Of a DNA stretch of 64,000 nucleotides, positions 45,485-52,893 are shown one piece after another; position 1 is the stretch's first letter, and each line of letters begins with the position of its first letter. The notes beneath the pieces are model-generated. The model ran no database searches, was not told the origin of the DNA, and saw only the letters and a list, made by a program, of their open reading frames with translations. A program made the translations under genes and the position numbers. The stretch is from NCBI GenBank assembly GCA_050943595.1, contig JBMNPM010000006.1:1-64000 (forward strand), given 5' to 3'. This DNA comes from JAXGXJ01 sp050943595. Its GTDB lineage: Bacteria; Actinomycetota; Thermoleophilia; RBG-16-64-13.

Positions 45485-46927
45485 ATGACATATGCAGTTC
45501 ATAACAAATATGCAGTTCATAACAATGAGGACCGTCGTCGGATGCTTGACGCGATCGGAATCTGTTGCGTGGAGGAGCTGTTCGCGGTAGTCCCCCCCTC
45601 ACTGCAGTTGCCCGCGGCACCGCTGGGCCCCGGACTGTCGGAGCAGGAGACACAGTCCCGTCTGGAGGCCCTCGCCGGCGCCAACCGGCCTATGGGACAT
45701 CACTCTTTCTTAGGCGGCGGCTACTATAACCATTTCGTGCCGGCGGCCGTGCGTTCCCTCGTCGGCCGCTCTGAGTTCGCCACTGCCTACACCCCCTATC
45801 AGCCCGAGGTCAGCCAGGGCACTCTCCAGGCCATGTTCGAGTTCCAAACCACCATCTGCGAACTCACCGGGTTCGATCTCAGTAATGCCTCGCTCTACGA
45901 CGGCTCTTCGGCGCTCGCAGAGGCGGCCTTCATGGGTATGCGGTTGACGAAACGAGAATCCCTCGCCATATCCGCGGGAGTACATCCGGAGGCGGCGCAC
46001 ACCGTACAGACTTACTGCACTGGGCCCGGCATCAATATACACGTCCTGCCTCTCGACCCGGTCCAGGGCACCACGTGTCTTCGCGGAACGGCGCCGGGAC
46101 CGACCCCGGACTCCCCGGACACCTCGGAGACCGACCCTCTTCCGGCCGGGACCGGCGTGGTGCTGGTACAACAGCCCAATTGCCTCGGCGTCATTGAGGA
46201 CATCCAAAGCCTTGCAGCCGCTGCACACGCTGCAGGAGCCCTCCTCGTAGTCATGCAGAACCCGGTGACTATGGGCGTCCTGGCCCCCCCGGCCGCACAG
46301 CAGGCGGATATCGCCGTAGGCGACCTGCAGGCGTTCGGCAACGCCCTCTCTTTCGGAGGACCCTCGGCCGGCTATGTTGCCGGTCGTCCCGAGTACCTGC
46401 GCAACATGCCCGGCCGCTTGGTCAGCCAAACCGTGGACGAGGACGGGCGCCCCTGCTACGTGCTCACCCTCCAGGGTCGCGAGCAGCACATACGACGCGC
46501 ACGTGCCACCTCCAACATCTGCTCCAACCAGGCACTTTGTGCTCTGGCGTCCACCATCCATCTCTGCCTACTCGGCCCCCAAGGTCTCGTGGAGTTGGGA
46601 GAGGTCTGTCTGCAGCGGGCACACTACCTGCATGAGCGTCTGTGTGCGCTGCCGGGCGTGCGACCGACCGTGCAGGGCCCGTTCTTTTATGAGTTCTCCC
46701 TGAGACTCCCGCTGCCAGCTGAAACGTTCGTCCACCGCATGCGCTCAGGCGGCATCGATCCGGGAATACCCGTAACCCGCCTGGCCGCCGATCCGGGAGC
46801 CCGACTCCCGCTGGAGAGCCACCCGGAGATCGAGAACGACCTGCTGGTGGCCGTAACGGAGATGAACCGCCCTGAAGACCTGGAACACTACGCCACCTTG
46901 GCCAAAGAAGTTCTGGAGCAGTCATGA
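45485..46927 (+). CDS. gcvPA: Glycine dehydrogenase (decarboxylating) subunit 1
   Basis: 480 aa from ATG 45485, whose product matches the family start (MxYxxH...EDRRRML). GTG 45455 has a better ribosome site (GGGAGGA) and cannot be excluded. N-terminal half of split P protein: FLGGGYYNHFVPAAV, TPYQPEVSQGTLQAMFEFQT, SLYDGSSALAEAA, GDLQAFGNALSFGGPSAGY. A perfect 18-bp duplication near the start adds six residues (KYAVHN). With GcvPB it decarboxylates glycine and loads the lipoyl H protein. gcvT and gcvH are not adjacent. Confidence 0.95.
   Translation: MTYAVHNKYAVHNNEDRRRMLDAIGICCVEELFAVVPPSLQLPAAPLGPGLSEQETQSRLEALAGANRPMGHHSFLGGGYYNHFVPAAVRSLVGRSEFATAYTPYQPEVSQGTLQAMFEFQTTICELTGFDLSNASLYDGSSALAEAAFMGMRLTKRESLAISAGVHPEAAHTVQTYCTGPGINIHVLPLDPVQGTTCLRGTAPGPTPDSPDTSETDPLPAGTGVVLVQQPNCLGVIEDIQSLAAAAHAAGALLVVMQNPVTMGVLAPPAAQQADIAVGDLQAFGNALSFGGPSAGYVAGRPEYLRNMPGRLVSQTVDEDGRPCYVLTLQGREQHIRRARATSNICSNQALCALASTIHLCLLGPQGLVELGEVCLQRAHYLHERLCALPGVRPTVQGPFFYEFSLRLPLPAETFVHRMRSGGIDPGIPVTRLAADPGARLPLESHPEIENDLLVAVTEMNRPEDLEHYATLAKEVLEQS
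45490..45525. repeat. Perfect 18-bp tandem duplication at the start of gcvPA
   Basis: ATATGCAGTTCATAACAA occurs at 45490-45507 and again at 45508-45525, in frame, in unusually AT-rich sequence for this window. It duplicates the segment YAVHN of the N terminus. Confidence 0.9.
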
Positions 46928-48429
46928 AGGACCTCCGACAGGAACCCCTCATCTTCACCAAGAGCCGTCCCGGCCTGCGGGGGGCCGAAGTGCCCAAAGC
47001 CGGGGTACCTGAGAAGCCGACGGCCGACCTCCTGCCCGGCGTAGCTCTGCGAGAACGTCCTCCTCGGTTACCGCAGGTCGCCGAACCGCAGGTGGTACGA
47101 CACTTCACACGTCTCTCGCAGCTCAACTTCTCGGTAGATCAAGGGTTTTACCCACTCGGCTCCTGCACCATGAAGTTCAACCCCAAGTCGAACGACGAAG
47201 CGGCCTCTTTGGCCGGTTTTGCCCGGTTGCATCCTTACCAGGACCCGGCCGACACGCAGGGTATCCTCCAGCTGATGTACGAACTGGAGCAGGCCCTATG
47301 TATGCTGCTGGGCCTACGCCGCGCCTCGCTACAGCCCGCAGCGGGCGCCCATGGGGAGTTGGCCGGTATCTTGATGATAAAGGCCTTCCATCGCGATCAT
47401 GGCGAAGACGACCGGGATACGGTGCTGGTACCTGACTCAGCGCACGGGACGAACTTGGCCAGCGCAGCCATGGCCGGATATAAGGTAGTGGAAATCCCCA
47501 GCTCAAGCGAAGGTCTCATCGACCTGGACGCTCTACGCAACCTCCTATCCGAACGCACCGCCGCCCTCATGCTCACCAATCCGAACACCCTGGGCCTCTT
47601 CGAGCGGGACATACTCGCCATCGCCGAGGCCGTCCACGCAGTAGGCGGGCTGTGCTACTACGACGGGGCCAACATGAACGCTATCACGGGGAAGGTGAGA
47701 CCGGGCGACATGGGCATGGATGTGGCTCATCTGAACCTTCACAAAACCTTCTCGACTCCGCACGGTGGAGGCGGCCCGGGGGCCGGCCCCGTGGCTGTGG
47801 GGAAGCAGCTCGAGCCATATCTGCCAACGCCCCTCATCTCCTACTCGGAAGCGGAAGACCGCTATGCACTCGACTATGATCGGCCGTACAGCATCGGCCG
47901 CGTGAGAGGATTCCAGGGAAACGTGGGGGTCCTTATACGCGCCTACGCTTACATCTTGACCATGGGCGGCGACGGGCTGGCCGAGGCCAGCGAGGACGCG
48001 GTCCTGGCGGCCAACTACCTGCGAGTCCGCCTTGGGTCACACTACGAGGTCCCGTACGACACTATGTGTATGCATGAGTTCGTACTCTCCGCCACCCCGC
48101 AGACGTCCCGGGGCGCGTCGGCCCGCGACATAGCCAAGCGCCTCCTCGATTTCGGTATGCACGCCCCCACTATCTACTTCCCGCTGATAGTCCCCGAGGC
48201 GCTCATGATCGAACCGACCGAGACGGAGGATCTCGCCACCTTGGACGCCTTTATAGAGGCGCTGAAGCGCATCGACAGAGAAATCGACGAGACGCTCGAC
48301 CAGGTACGCCACGCTCCTCACTCCACCCCCGTACGCCGGCCGGATGAGACTAGAGCGGCCCGCCATCCCATACTGCGCTGGATCCCCGAAGATACCGAAG
48401 GATATCCACATGCAGCCGACGCCCCGTAG
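46924..48429 (+). CDS. gcvPB: Glycine dehydrogenase (decarboxylating) subunit 2
   Basis: 501 aa. It starts inside the gcvPA stop as ATGA. Contains FYPLGSCTMKFNPKSNDE, LQPAAGAHGELAGILMIKAF, VPDSAHGTNLASAAMAGY and the PLP-lysine motif LNLHKTFSTPHGGGGPGAGPV. A non-family tail of about 25 residues follows, and its last 20 bp overlap the deacetylase gene. This subunit carries the cofactor of the split glycine decarboxylase. Confidence 0.95.
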   Translation: MKDLRQEPLIFTKSRPGLRGAEVPKAGVPEKPTADLLPGVALRERPPRLPQVAEPQVVRHFTRLSQLNFSVDQGFYPLGSCTMKFNPKSNDEAASLAGFARLHPYQDPADTQGILQLMYELEQALCMLLGLRRASLQPAAGAHGELAGILMIKAFHRDHGEDDRDTVLVPDSAHGTNLASAAMAGYKVVEIPSSSEGLIDLDALRNLLSERTAALMLTNPNTLGLFERDILAIAEAVHAVGGLCYYDGANMNAITGKVRPGDMGMDVAHLNLHKTFSTPHGGGGPGAGPVAVGKQLEPYLPTPLISYSEAEDRYALDYDRPYSIGRVRGFQGNVGVLIRAYAYILTMGGDGLAEASEDAVLAANYLRVRLGSHYEVPYDTMCMHEFVLSATPQTSRGASARDIAKRLLDFGMHAPTIYFPLIVPEALMIEPTETEDLATLDAFIEALKRIDREIDETLDQVRHAPHSTPVRRPDETRAARHPILRWIPEDTEGYPHAADAP

Positions 48430-49552
48430 AGCCCAATCGCCTCGGCCACGTCCGACGAGGTCGTCCGGGCGACGAATCATCCTGATCCTGAGCGGCATCG
48501 TCTTGATTGTGCTGGCCTTCTTTCTTCTGCCCACCAGTGCCGCCAACACCCGTCCTATCATCCAGGTTAACGGCTTCACCATCTCGGTAGAGCCGGAAAC
48601 CAACATCGGCCAATTGGCCGGAGGCTCACTGCCGGCCGTTAGGGCGGGATCGACGTTGGATCTCACCGGCGATGTAACCACCATAGGTAAAGGCTCTCCC
48701 AGCACATTGACGTTGGATGGACTTCCCGCCGATGTGAACTCCTCGTTCGTTGACGGAAACGTCCTGCTGGTGAGCCACGGCGCCCACCACCTTGAGGGGA
48801 TCAGCAAGAAGAGACTGGAGACCCCCTTTGACATAACCGTTGAGGGCGAAGGACCCGTAGTCAGCATGGTTCAGCAGGGCCACTCGGGCATCACCGAAGT
48901 CTACACAGGCCAACGCAGCGGCAGGAAGGCAGCCGACATCACTATACGTTCCACCCAAAAAGCGCTGGTCAAACGGACCGGCGCCGCCCAGACCGGACAG
49001 AAACTGGTCGCCCTAACCTTCGACGACGGCCCCGGTGCATATACTCAGCGCGTGCTGGACGCTCTGGCCGAGGCGCAGGTCCCGGCCACGTTCTTCGTCC
49101 TAGGCAGCTGCGCGGTCGGCAACGAGGACATGATCGACAAGATGCGGGCGGCCGGCCATGAGATCGAGAACCACAGTTGGAGTCACCCCAATATGGCCAA
49201 ATCCACTGTCGACCAGATCAAACGCGAGATCACACGCACCAGCGACGTTATCGGTGGCAGTCGTTATCTGCGTCCGCCCTACGGCGCCTATAACACGCAG
49301 GTGGCCTCCGCAGCGGCTGCTGTAGGGCACGACCTGGTGCTGTGGACTGTCGACACCCTCGACTGGAAGAACCAGAACGCCGACGCCATCCTCGCCCATG
49401 TGAAGGCCGACACCCAGCCGGGGGCCATCATCCTCATGCACGATGGCGGAGGAGACCGGTCACAGACGGCGGCCGCCATCCCGGCTATGGTGCGCTGGCT
49501 GCTCAGCAACGGCTATTCTCTGACCACAGTCTCTACGCTCCTGCAGGAATAG
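48410..49552 (+). CDS. Membrane-anchored polysaccharide deacetylase (NodB family)
   Basis: 380 aa from ATG 48410 (GAAGGA eight bases upstream). One N-terminal transmembrane helix (IILILSGIVLIVLAFFLL), a beta-rich domain of ~150 residues of unknown family (IIQVNGFTISVEPETNIGQLAGG...), then the NodB domain: VALTFDDGPGAYT (catalytic Asp and metal Asp), ENHSWSHPNMAK (two metal His), RYLRPPYGAYN, LVLWTVDTLDW and ILMHDGGG. All five family motifs are intact. Likely de-N-acetylates peptidoglycan or another wall glycan outside the cell. Confidence 0.92.
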   Translation: MQPTPRRAQSPRPRPTRSSGRRIILILSGIVLIVLAFFLLPTSAANTRPIIQVNGFTISVEPETNIGQLAGGSLPAVRAGSTLDLTGDVTTIGKGSPSTLTLDGLPADVNSSFVDGNVLLVSHGAHHLEGISKKRLETPFDITVEGEGPVVSMVQQGHSGITEVYTGQRSGRKAADITIRSTQKALVKRTGAAQTGQKLVALTFDDGPGAYTQRVLDALAEAQVPATFFVLGSCAVGNEDMIDKMRAAGHEIENHSWSHPNMAKSTVDQIKREITRTSDVIGGSRYLRPPYGAYNTQVASAAAAVGHDLVLWTVDTLDWKNQNADAILAHVKADTQPGAIILMHDGGGDRSQTAAAIPAMVRWLLSNGYSLTTVSTLLQE

Positions 49553-49660
49553 CCGTTCCATTTGACCTACGGAGCGTGATAGCATCCCACACGTCACCCA
49601 CACTCCAGAGCAGAGGTGACTGACAAGCACACACTACAAACCAGTAGCAGGTCGGTGACC

Positions 49661-50032
49661 ATGGACGTGAGAACCACAACTTTAGGGGATGTGCCCCTGC
49701 TGGAGGCCCAGGGTGATATCGACCACAACACCTGTGGCTCCTTGGAACTTGCCCTCGGCGAGGCGATGGAGGAGGGCCACGACATCCTTTTTATCGACCT
49801 GCAGCGGGTCACCTACATCGATAGCGGAGGACTGTCGGTCCTGCTCGCCGCCGTCCGTCAGTTGCGCAATCGGGGGTGGCTGGGTGCCATCGCTCCGAAC
49901 ACTAATACGCGGCGTCTGCTCGAGATCGTGGGACTGCTTGTTGACCCACGTTTCCGTCTATTCGAGACGAGAGAAGCTGCGGAAGCTTTTTTGCGGACTC
50001 ACCAGGCCACTGGGTCTGAAGAGCCGTGTTGA
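49661..50032 (+). CDS. STAS-domain anti-anti-sigma factor (SpoIIAA/RsbV type)
   Basis: 123 aa from ATG 49661 (AGG nine bases upstream). An earlier GTG at 49616 gives an unusual tail. VPLLEAQGDIDHNTCGSLELAL and the phosphorylation loop LQRVTYIDSGGLSVLLAAV, with the Ser of DSGG, identify a SpoIIAA-like switch protein. Its kinase and sigma factor are not in the window, though an RsbRD-like protein is at the left edge. Confidence 0.9.
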   Translation: MDVRTTTLGDVPLLEAQGDIDHNTCGSLELALGEAMEEGHDILFIDLQRVTYIDSGGLSVLLAAVRQLRNRGWLGAIAPNTNTRRLLEIVGLLVDPRFRLFETREAAEAFLRTHQATGSEEPC

Positions 50033-50132
50033 ACATCACGCACTCGCCGTTGACGCAGAACCAGACCCGATAGGTGCCGCTGCCCCACCCGTCGACAACT
50101 CCCCGGTCAAAACCGAGGACCGTCTCCGACAT
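49902..50132 (-). CDS. Candidate small protein, antisense overlap with the STAS gene
   Basis: 76-codon frame from ATG 50132, preceded by GGGAGGG at ten bases, in the gap between the methyltransferase and STAS genes. The first 33 codons lie outside the STAS gene and have 85 percent G/C at third positions by eye count. They encode a protein-like segment (GWGSGTYRVWFCVNGECVMF). The rest, antisense to the STAS gene, drops to about 49 percent and looks non-coding. It may be a gene whose 3' part was replaced or shifted. No family recognised. Confidence 0.35.
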   Translation of the reverse strand: MSETVLGFDRGVVDGWGSGTYRVWFCVNGECVMFNTALQTQWPGESAKKLPQLLSSRIDGNVGQQAVPRSRADAAY

Positions 50133-50166
50133 GAGTCAATCGCCCTCCCCCCCCGGCACGCCTCAC

Positions 50167-51153
50167 TCATCCTCCTGAAGTGTCAGAGATGTGCGGGCGC
50201 CTCCCCAAGACAATCTGAGCATCGGCGCTCTCTAGATCGACCGTCTCCAACTCTTTAAAACCCTCTGCCGCCATCCATTCTCGGTACTGCCCGTCACTCC
50301 ACACCTCGCCGTCGCCCGCCGCCTGCAGCATATTCACAGCGAACATGGGTGCGCGGGCGCTCCGGCCCCACATGTACCCCTGGATGGCGATAGTGCCACC
50401 CGGTGTCAGCAGAGCAAACACCTCGCGGATCAGCCTAATATTGGTTTCAGCATCGTAGATATGGGTCACGTTACCCAGATAAGCCAGATCAAACCGACCG
50501 GCCGGCAGCCCCTCGGTGAGATCACCATCGACAAGAGCTATGTGATCGACGTCTTTGCCCAAGAACTCACGGGCCATGGGTATCACAACGTCCTGATCGA
50601 ATAGCGTAGCCCTGACCCCGCTACGGGCGAATCGACGGGCGATATGGCCCACAGCTCCTCCGATGTCGATCATGCTGCGGATCGGCCCCGCGTAGCTCAG
50701 GCAGCGCCCTACGACCTCCTCAACGATCTCGGGGTCACGCTCCCCCATGGCCGACACCATGGTACGCAGATCACGTTTGGCCGCGTCGCGAGGCAGCGGG
50801 CGCCCACTACGGATGATCTCAGGGAGCTCCAGCCAACCGCGGATGCGGCCGGCCAAATGCAGCAGACCGAAACGTTCTAGGTCCGGCCCCTCATCCACCA
50901 GATGAGCGCGCCCCAGAGATGAAAGTCGGTAGAGGACCACGCCGTCCACCGTCAGCCGCTCCACCACCGCCTCGACCGCCAGCGCTTCCAGCACCACTTC
51001 TGTAGCCCGGGGATCGGCCCCGGCCGCAGCTGCCACGTCGGCCGCCGGATGGGAGCCCTCTCGTACCAAAGCATCGATGACACCGGCCCTGATGGCCCCT
51101 GCAAGGAGGAGGAGCCTTTCAACATCCTCCCTGTTTACAAGTGAAGTCCTCAT
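50167..51153 (-). CDS. SAM-dependent O-methyltransferase-like protein
   Basis: 328 aa from ATG 51153, with GGGAGAGGA directly before it. An N-terminal winged-helix dimerisation domain (LLLLAGAIRAGVIDALVREGSHPAADVAAAAGADPRATEVVLEAL) is followed by the Rossmann domain: SMIDIGGAVGHIARRFARSG (SAM loop), LFDQDVVIP, VDGDLTEGLPAGRFDLAYLGNVTHIYD and LLTPGGTIAIQGY. Plant-COMT/hydroxyneurosporene-type methyltransferases share this layout, but the acceptor is unknown. It occupies the place of hisF after hisA, and its leader carries the hisF stub. Confidence 0.85.
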   Translation of the reverse strand: MRTSLVNREDVERLLLLAGAIRAGVIDALVREGSHPAADVAAAAGADPRATEVVLEALAVEAVVERLTVDGVVLYRLSSLGRAHLVDEGPDLERFGLLHLAGRIRGWLELPEIIRSGRPLPRDAAKRDLRTMVSAMGERDPEIVEEVVGRCLSYAGPIRSMIDIGGAVGHIARRFARSGVRATLFDQDVVIPMAREFLGKDVDHIALVDGDLTEGLPAGRFDLAYLGNVTHIYDAETNIRLIREVFALLTPGGTIAIQGYMWGRSARAPMFAVNMLQAAGDGEVWSDGQYREWMAAEGFKELETVDLESADAQIVLGRRPHISDTSGG

Positions 51154-51181
51154 TCCTCTCCCATCGTAAAGCCGGCGGCGG

Positions 51182-51217
51182 CACATCCAGACAGGGAATA
51201 ACGCGCTTAAGAAGCAT
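51182..51217 (-). pseudogene. hisF: hisF remnant (first 12 codons only)
   Basis: Twenty-six bp after the hisA stop, ATG 51217 opens MLLKRVIPCLDV, the signature start of HisF (imidazole glycerol phosphate synthase cyclase). After the Val codon the homology ends abruptly in the leader of the methyltransferase gene. The frame runs on for 20 unrelated codons to a stop at 51119. A complete HisF has about 250 residues. Confidence 0.85.
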
Positions 51218-51243
51218 CAGGCGACTACTCGACGGTCCTGCGA

Positions 51244-51972
51244 CTAATTGTCTAAGACGGCCAGCGCCTCCCCGACCGTGAAGCGGCCTTCGTAGAGAGC
51301 CCGTCCGACGATGACCCCCGTCACTCCCGATGACTCCAACGACAACAGCGCCCGCAAATCGTCCAAACTCGTCACACCGCCGGAAGCGATAATCTCCAGT
51401 TGACCGGCCTCGGCCACCTCCCGGATGCCGTCCAGATTGACGTTCTGCATCATCCCGTCCCGGGTTATGTCTGTGTAGAGGATCTCGCGTAAGCCTACCT
51501 TCTCCAACGTGGGCACCAGATCTACTGCGCGCACCCGACTGAGTTCCTGCCACCCCCTGGTCTTAACGAAGCCGTCTTCGGCATCCACAGCCACTACCAC
51601 ACGTTCGGGGCCCAGAAGATCCAGAGCCCGCTCGAGAAAACCCAGGTCTTCCACTGCGCTAGTCCCAATGACAACCCGGGCCACGCGGCTCCCAGCGATA
51701 AGTCGCAGCACAGCGTCATTACGGATACCGCCGCCCATCTCTATAGGGATCGGCACAGCCTCAGCGATAGCCTGGACCAGCGGAAAGTTCTGAAGCTCGC
51801 CCTGGCGGGCCCCATCAAGATCCACCACATGCAGATGACGGGCGCCTTCGCGCACCCAGTGCTCAGCCATGGCCACCGGATCGTCGCCAAAAACGGTCTC
51901 GTCGGCGAAGTCACCTCGACGCAAACGGACGCAGCGCCCACCCTGTATGTCGATGGCCGGAAAAAGCCTCAT
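51244..51972 (-). CDS. hisA: ProFAR isomerase HisA
   Basis: 242 aa from ATG 51972, overlapping the hisH remnant stop as ATGA. Complete TIM barrel: LFPAIDIQGGRCVRLRRGDF (catalytic Asp of the first strand), HVVDLDGARQGE, EMGGGIRN, VVIGTSAVED, YTDITRDGM (second catalytic Asp) and IASGGVTSLDDL. It converts ProFAR to PRFAR. Its product would be used by HisHF, which is broken here. Confidence 0.96.
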   Translation of the reverse strand: MRLFPAIDIQGGRCVRLRRGDFADETVFGDDPVAMAEHWVREGARHLHVVDLDGARQGELQNFPLVQAIAEAVPIPIEMGGGIRNDAVLRLIAGSRVARVVIGTSAVEDLGFLERALDLLGPERVVVAVDAEDGFVKTRGWQELSRVRAVDLVPTLEKVGLREILYTDITRDGMMQNVNLDGIREVAEAGQLEIIASGGVTSLDDLRALLSLESSGVTGVIVGRALYEGRFTVGEALAVLDN

Positions 51973-52138
51973 GGATCCCCTCCCAATCCCGCCCGGCGGG
52001 CGATGTTGCGATAGAAGCGCAGTCCCAAAGTACTCGACTCCTCAGGATGGAACTGCACGACGGCGATGCTGTCTATCTCGACGGACGATGCGAAGGAGAC
52101 ATCCTCGTAGTCGACGATGCACAGACACCGACGACCGG
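51969..52138 (-). pseudogene. hisH: hisH remnant (C-terminal third only)
   Basis: Directly after hisB, a frame ending at TGA 51969-51971 encodes IVDYEDVSFASSVEIDSIA followed by VVQFHPEESSTLGLRFYRNIARRAG, the C terminus of the HisH glutaminase with its catalytic His and Glu (QFHPE). The first ~150 codons, including the nucleophile Cys region, are missing. The join to the hisB stop is within about 20 bp. The stop still overlaps the hisA start, as in an intact operon. Confidence 0.85.
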
Positions 52139-52777
52139 TCAAAGCACCCCTTTCGTGGACGGAATGCCGGCGCAACGGGGGTCGGAGGTGACGGCCACAC
52201 GCAAAGCCTTGCCGAAGGCCTTGAACACGGCCTCGATGACGTGGTGCACTTCGCCACCGGCCAACACACGGACGTGCATGGTCAGACGGGCGTTGTTTGC
52301 AACCGCTCGGAGAAATTCCGCCACCAAGCCGCTGTCAAAGCCGGCAATGTTCTGAGTGGCCGGAGCGCCTTCGTAGGCGCAGTACGGACGACCGCTGAGA
52401 TCGAGGACCACGAGCACGAGAGATTCGTCCATAGGAACGAGCATACTGCCGTAGCGGTTGATACCCCGCTTTTCGCCCAGAGCTTCAGCAAGAGCCTGGC
52501 CCAAACAGATGCCTACATCCTCCACCGTATGGTGCCCCCCGGTGTGCAGATCACCCACAGCTTCGATCTCCAGATCGAACAGCCCGTGCCCCGCTATCAG
52601 CTCCAACATATGATCGAAGAAACCCAGACCCGTGCGAACGGCCGCTTTACCCGAGCCGTCGAGGTCGAGCTTCACCGCGACCTGAGTCTCCCGAGTCTCC
52701 CGCCTGACCGTCGCCGCGCGGGGAGAGACTGGATTCTCAGGGGATGGCTCTGTCGGGACGGCGCTGTACGACTCCAC
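52139..52777 (-). CDS. hisB: Imidazoleglycerol-phosphate dehydratase HisB
   Basis: 212 aa from GTG 52777 (GGAGGAGATC before it). Motifs: TGLGFFDHMLELIAGHGLFDLE, TGGHHTVEDVGICLGQAL (manganese His), RYGSMLVPMDESLV and GGEVHHVIEAVFKAFGKAL. The ~25 N-terminal residues before RRETRETQV are an unusual Pro/Ser-rich extension. The 116-bp gap to hisD, where hisC often lies, holds no gene. A 9-bp stem (GTCTCAGCC/GGTTGAGAC, one G-U) is visible there. Confidence 0.95.
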   Translation of the reverse strand: MESYSAVPTEPSPENPVSPRAATVRRETRETQVAVKLDLDGSGKAAVRTGLGFFDHMLELIAGHGLFDLEIEAVGDLHTGGHHTVEDVGICLGQALAEALGEKRGINRYGSMLVPMDESLVLVVLDLSGRPYCAYEGAPATQNIAGFDSGLVAEFLRAVANNARLTMHVRVLAGGEVHHVIEAVFKAFGKALRVAVTSDPRCAGIPSTKGVL

Positions 52778-52893
52778 GATCTCCTCCGGATGTTCGGACT
52801 ACGTCAGAAACGACGCGTCTCAACCGTCCGTGCAGCTAAGGAGGCTGAGACCCACCGCCGAGCGAGAATAACACAGAGCCATCACGTGACCGG

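Noticed and set aside
45710..46561. 283-codon minus-strand frame opposite gcvPA
   Set aside because: Shadow of the gcvPA frame, without start signals or motifs.
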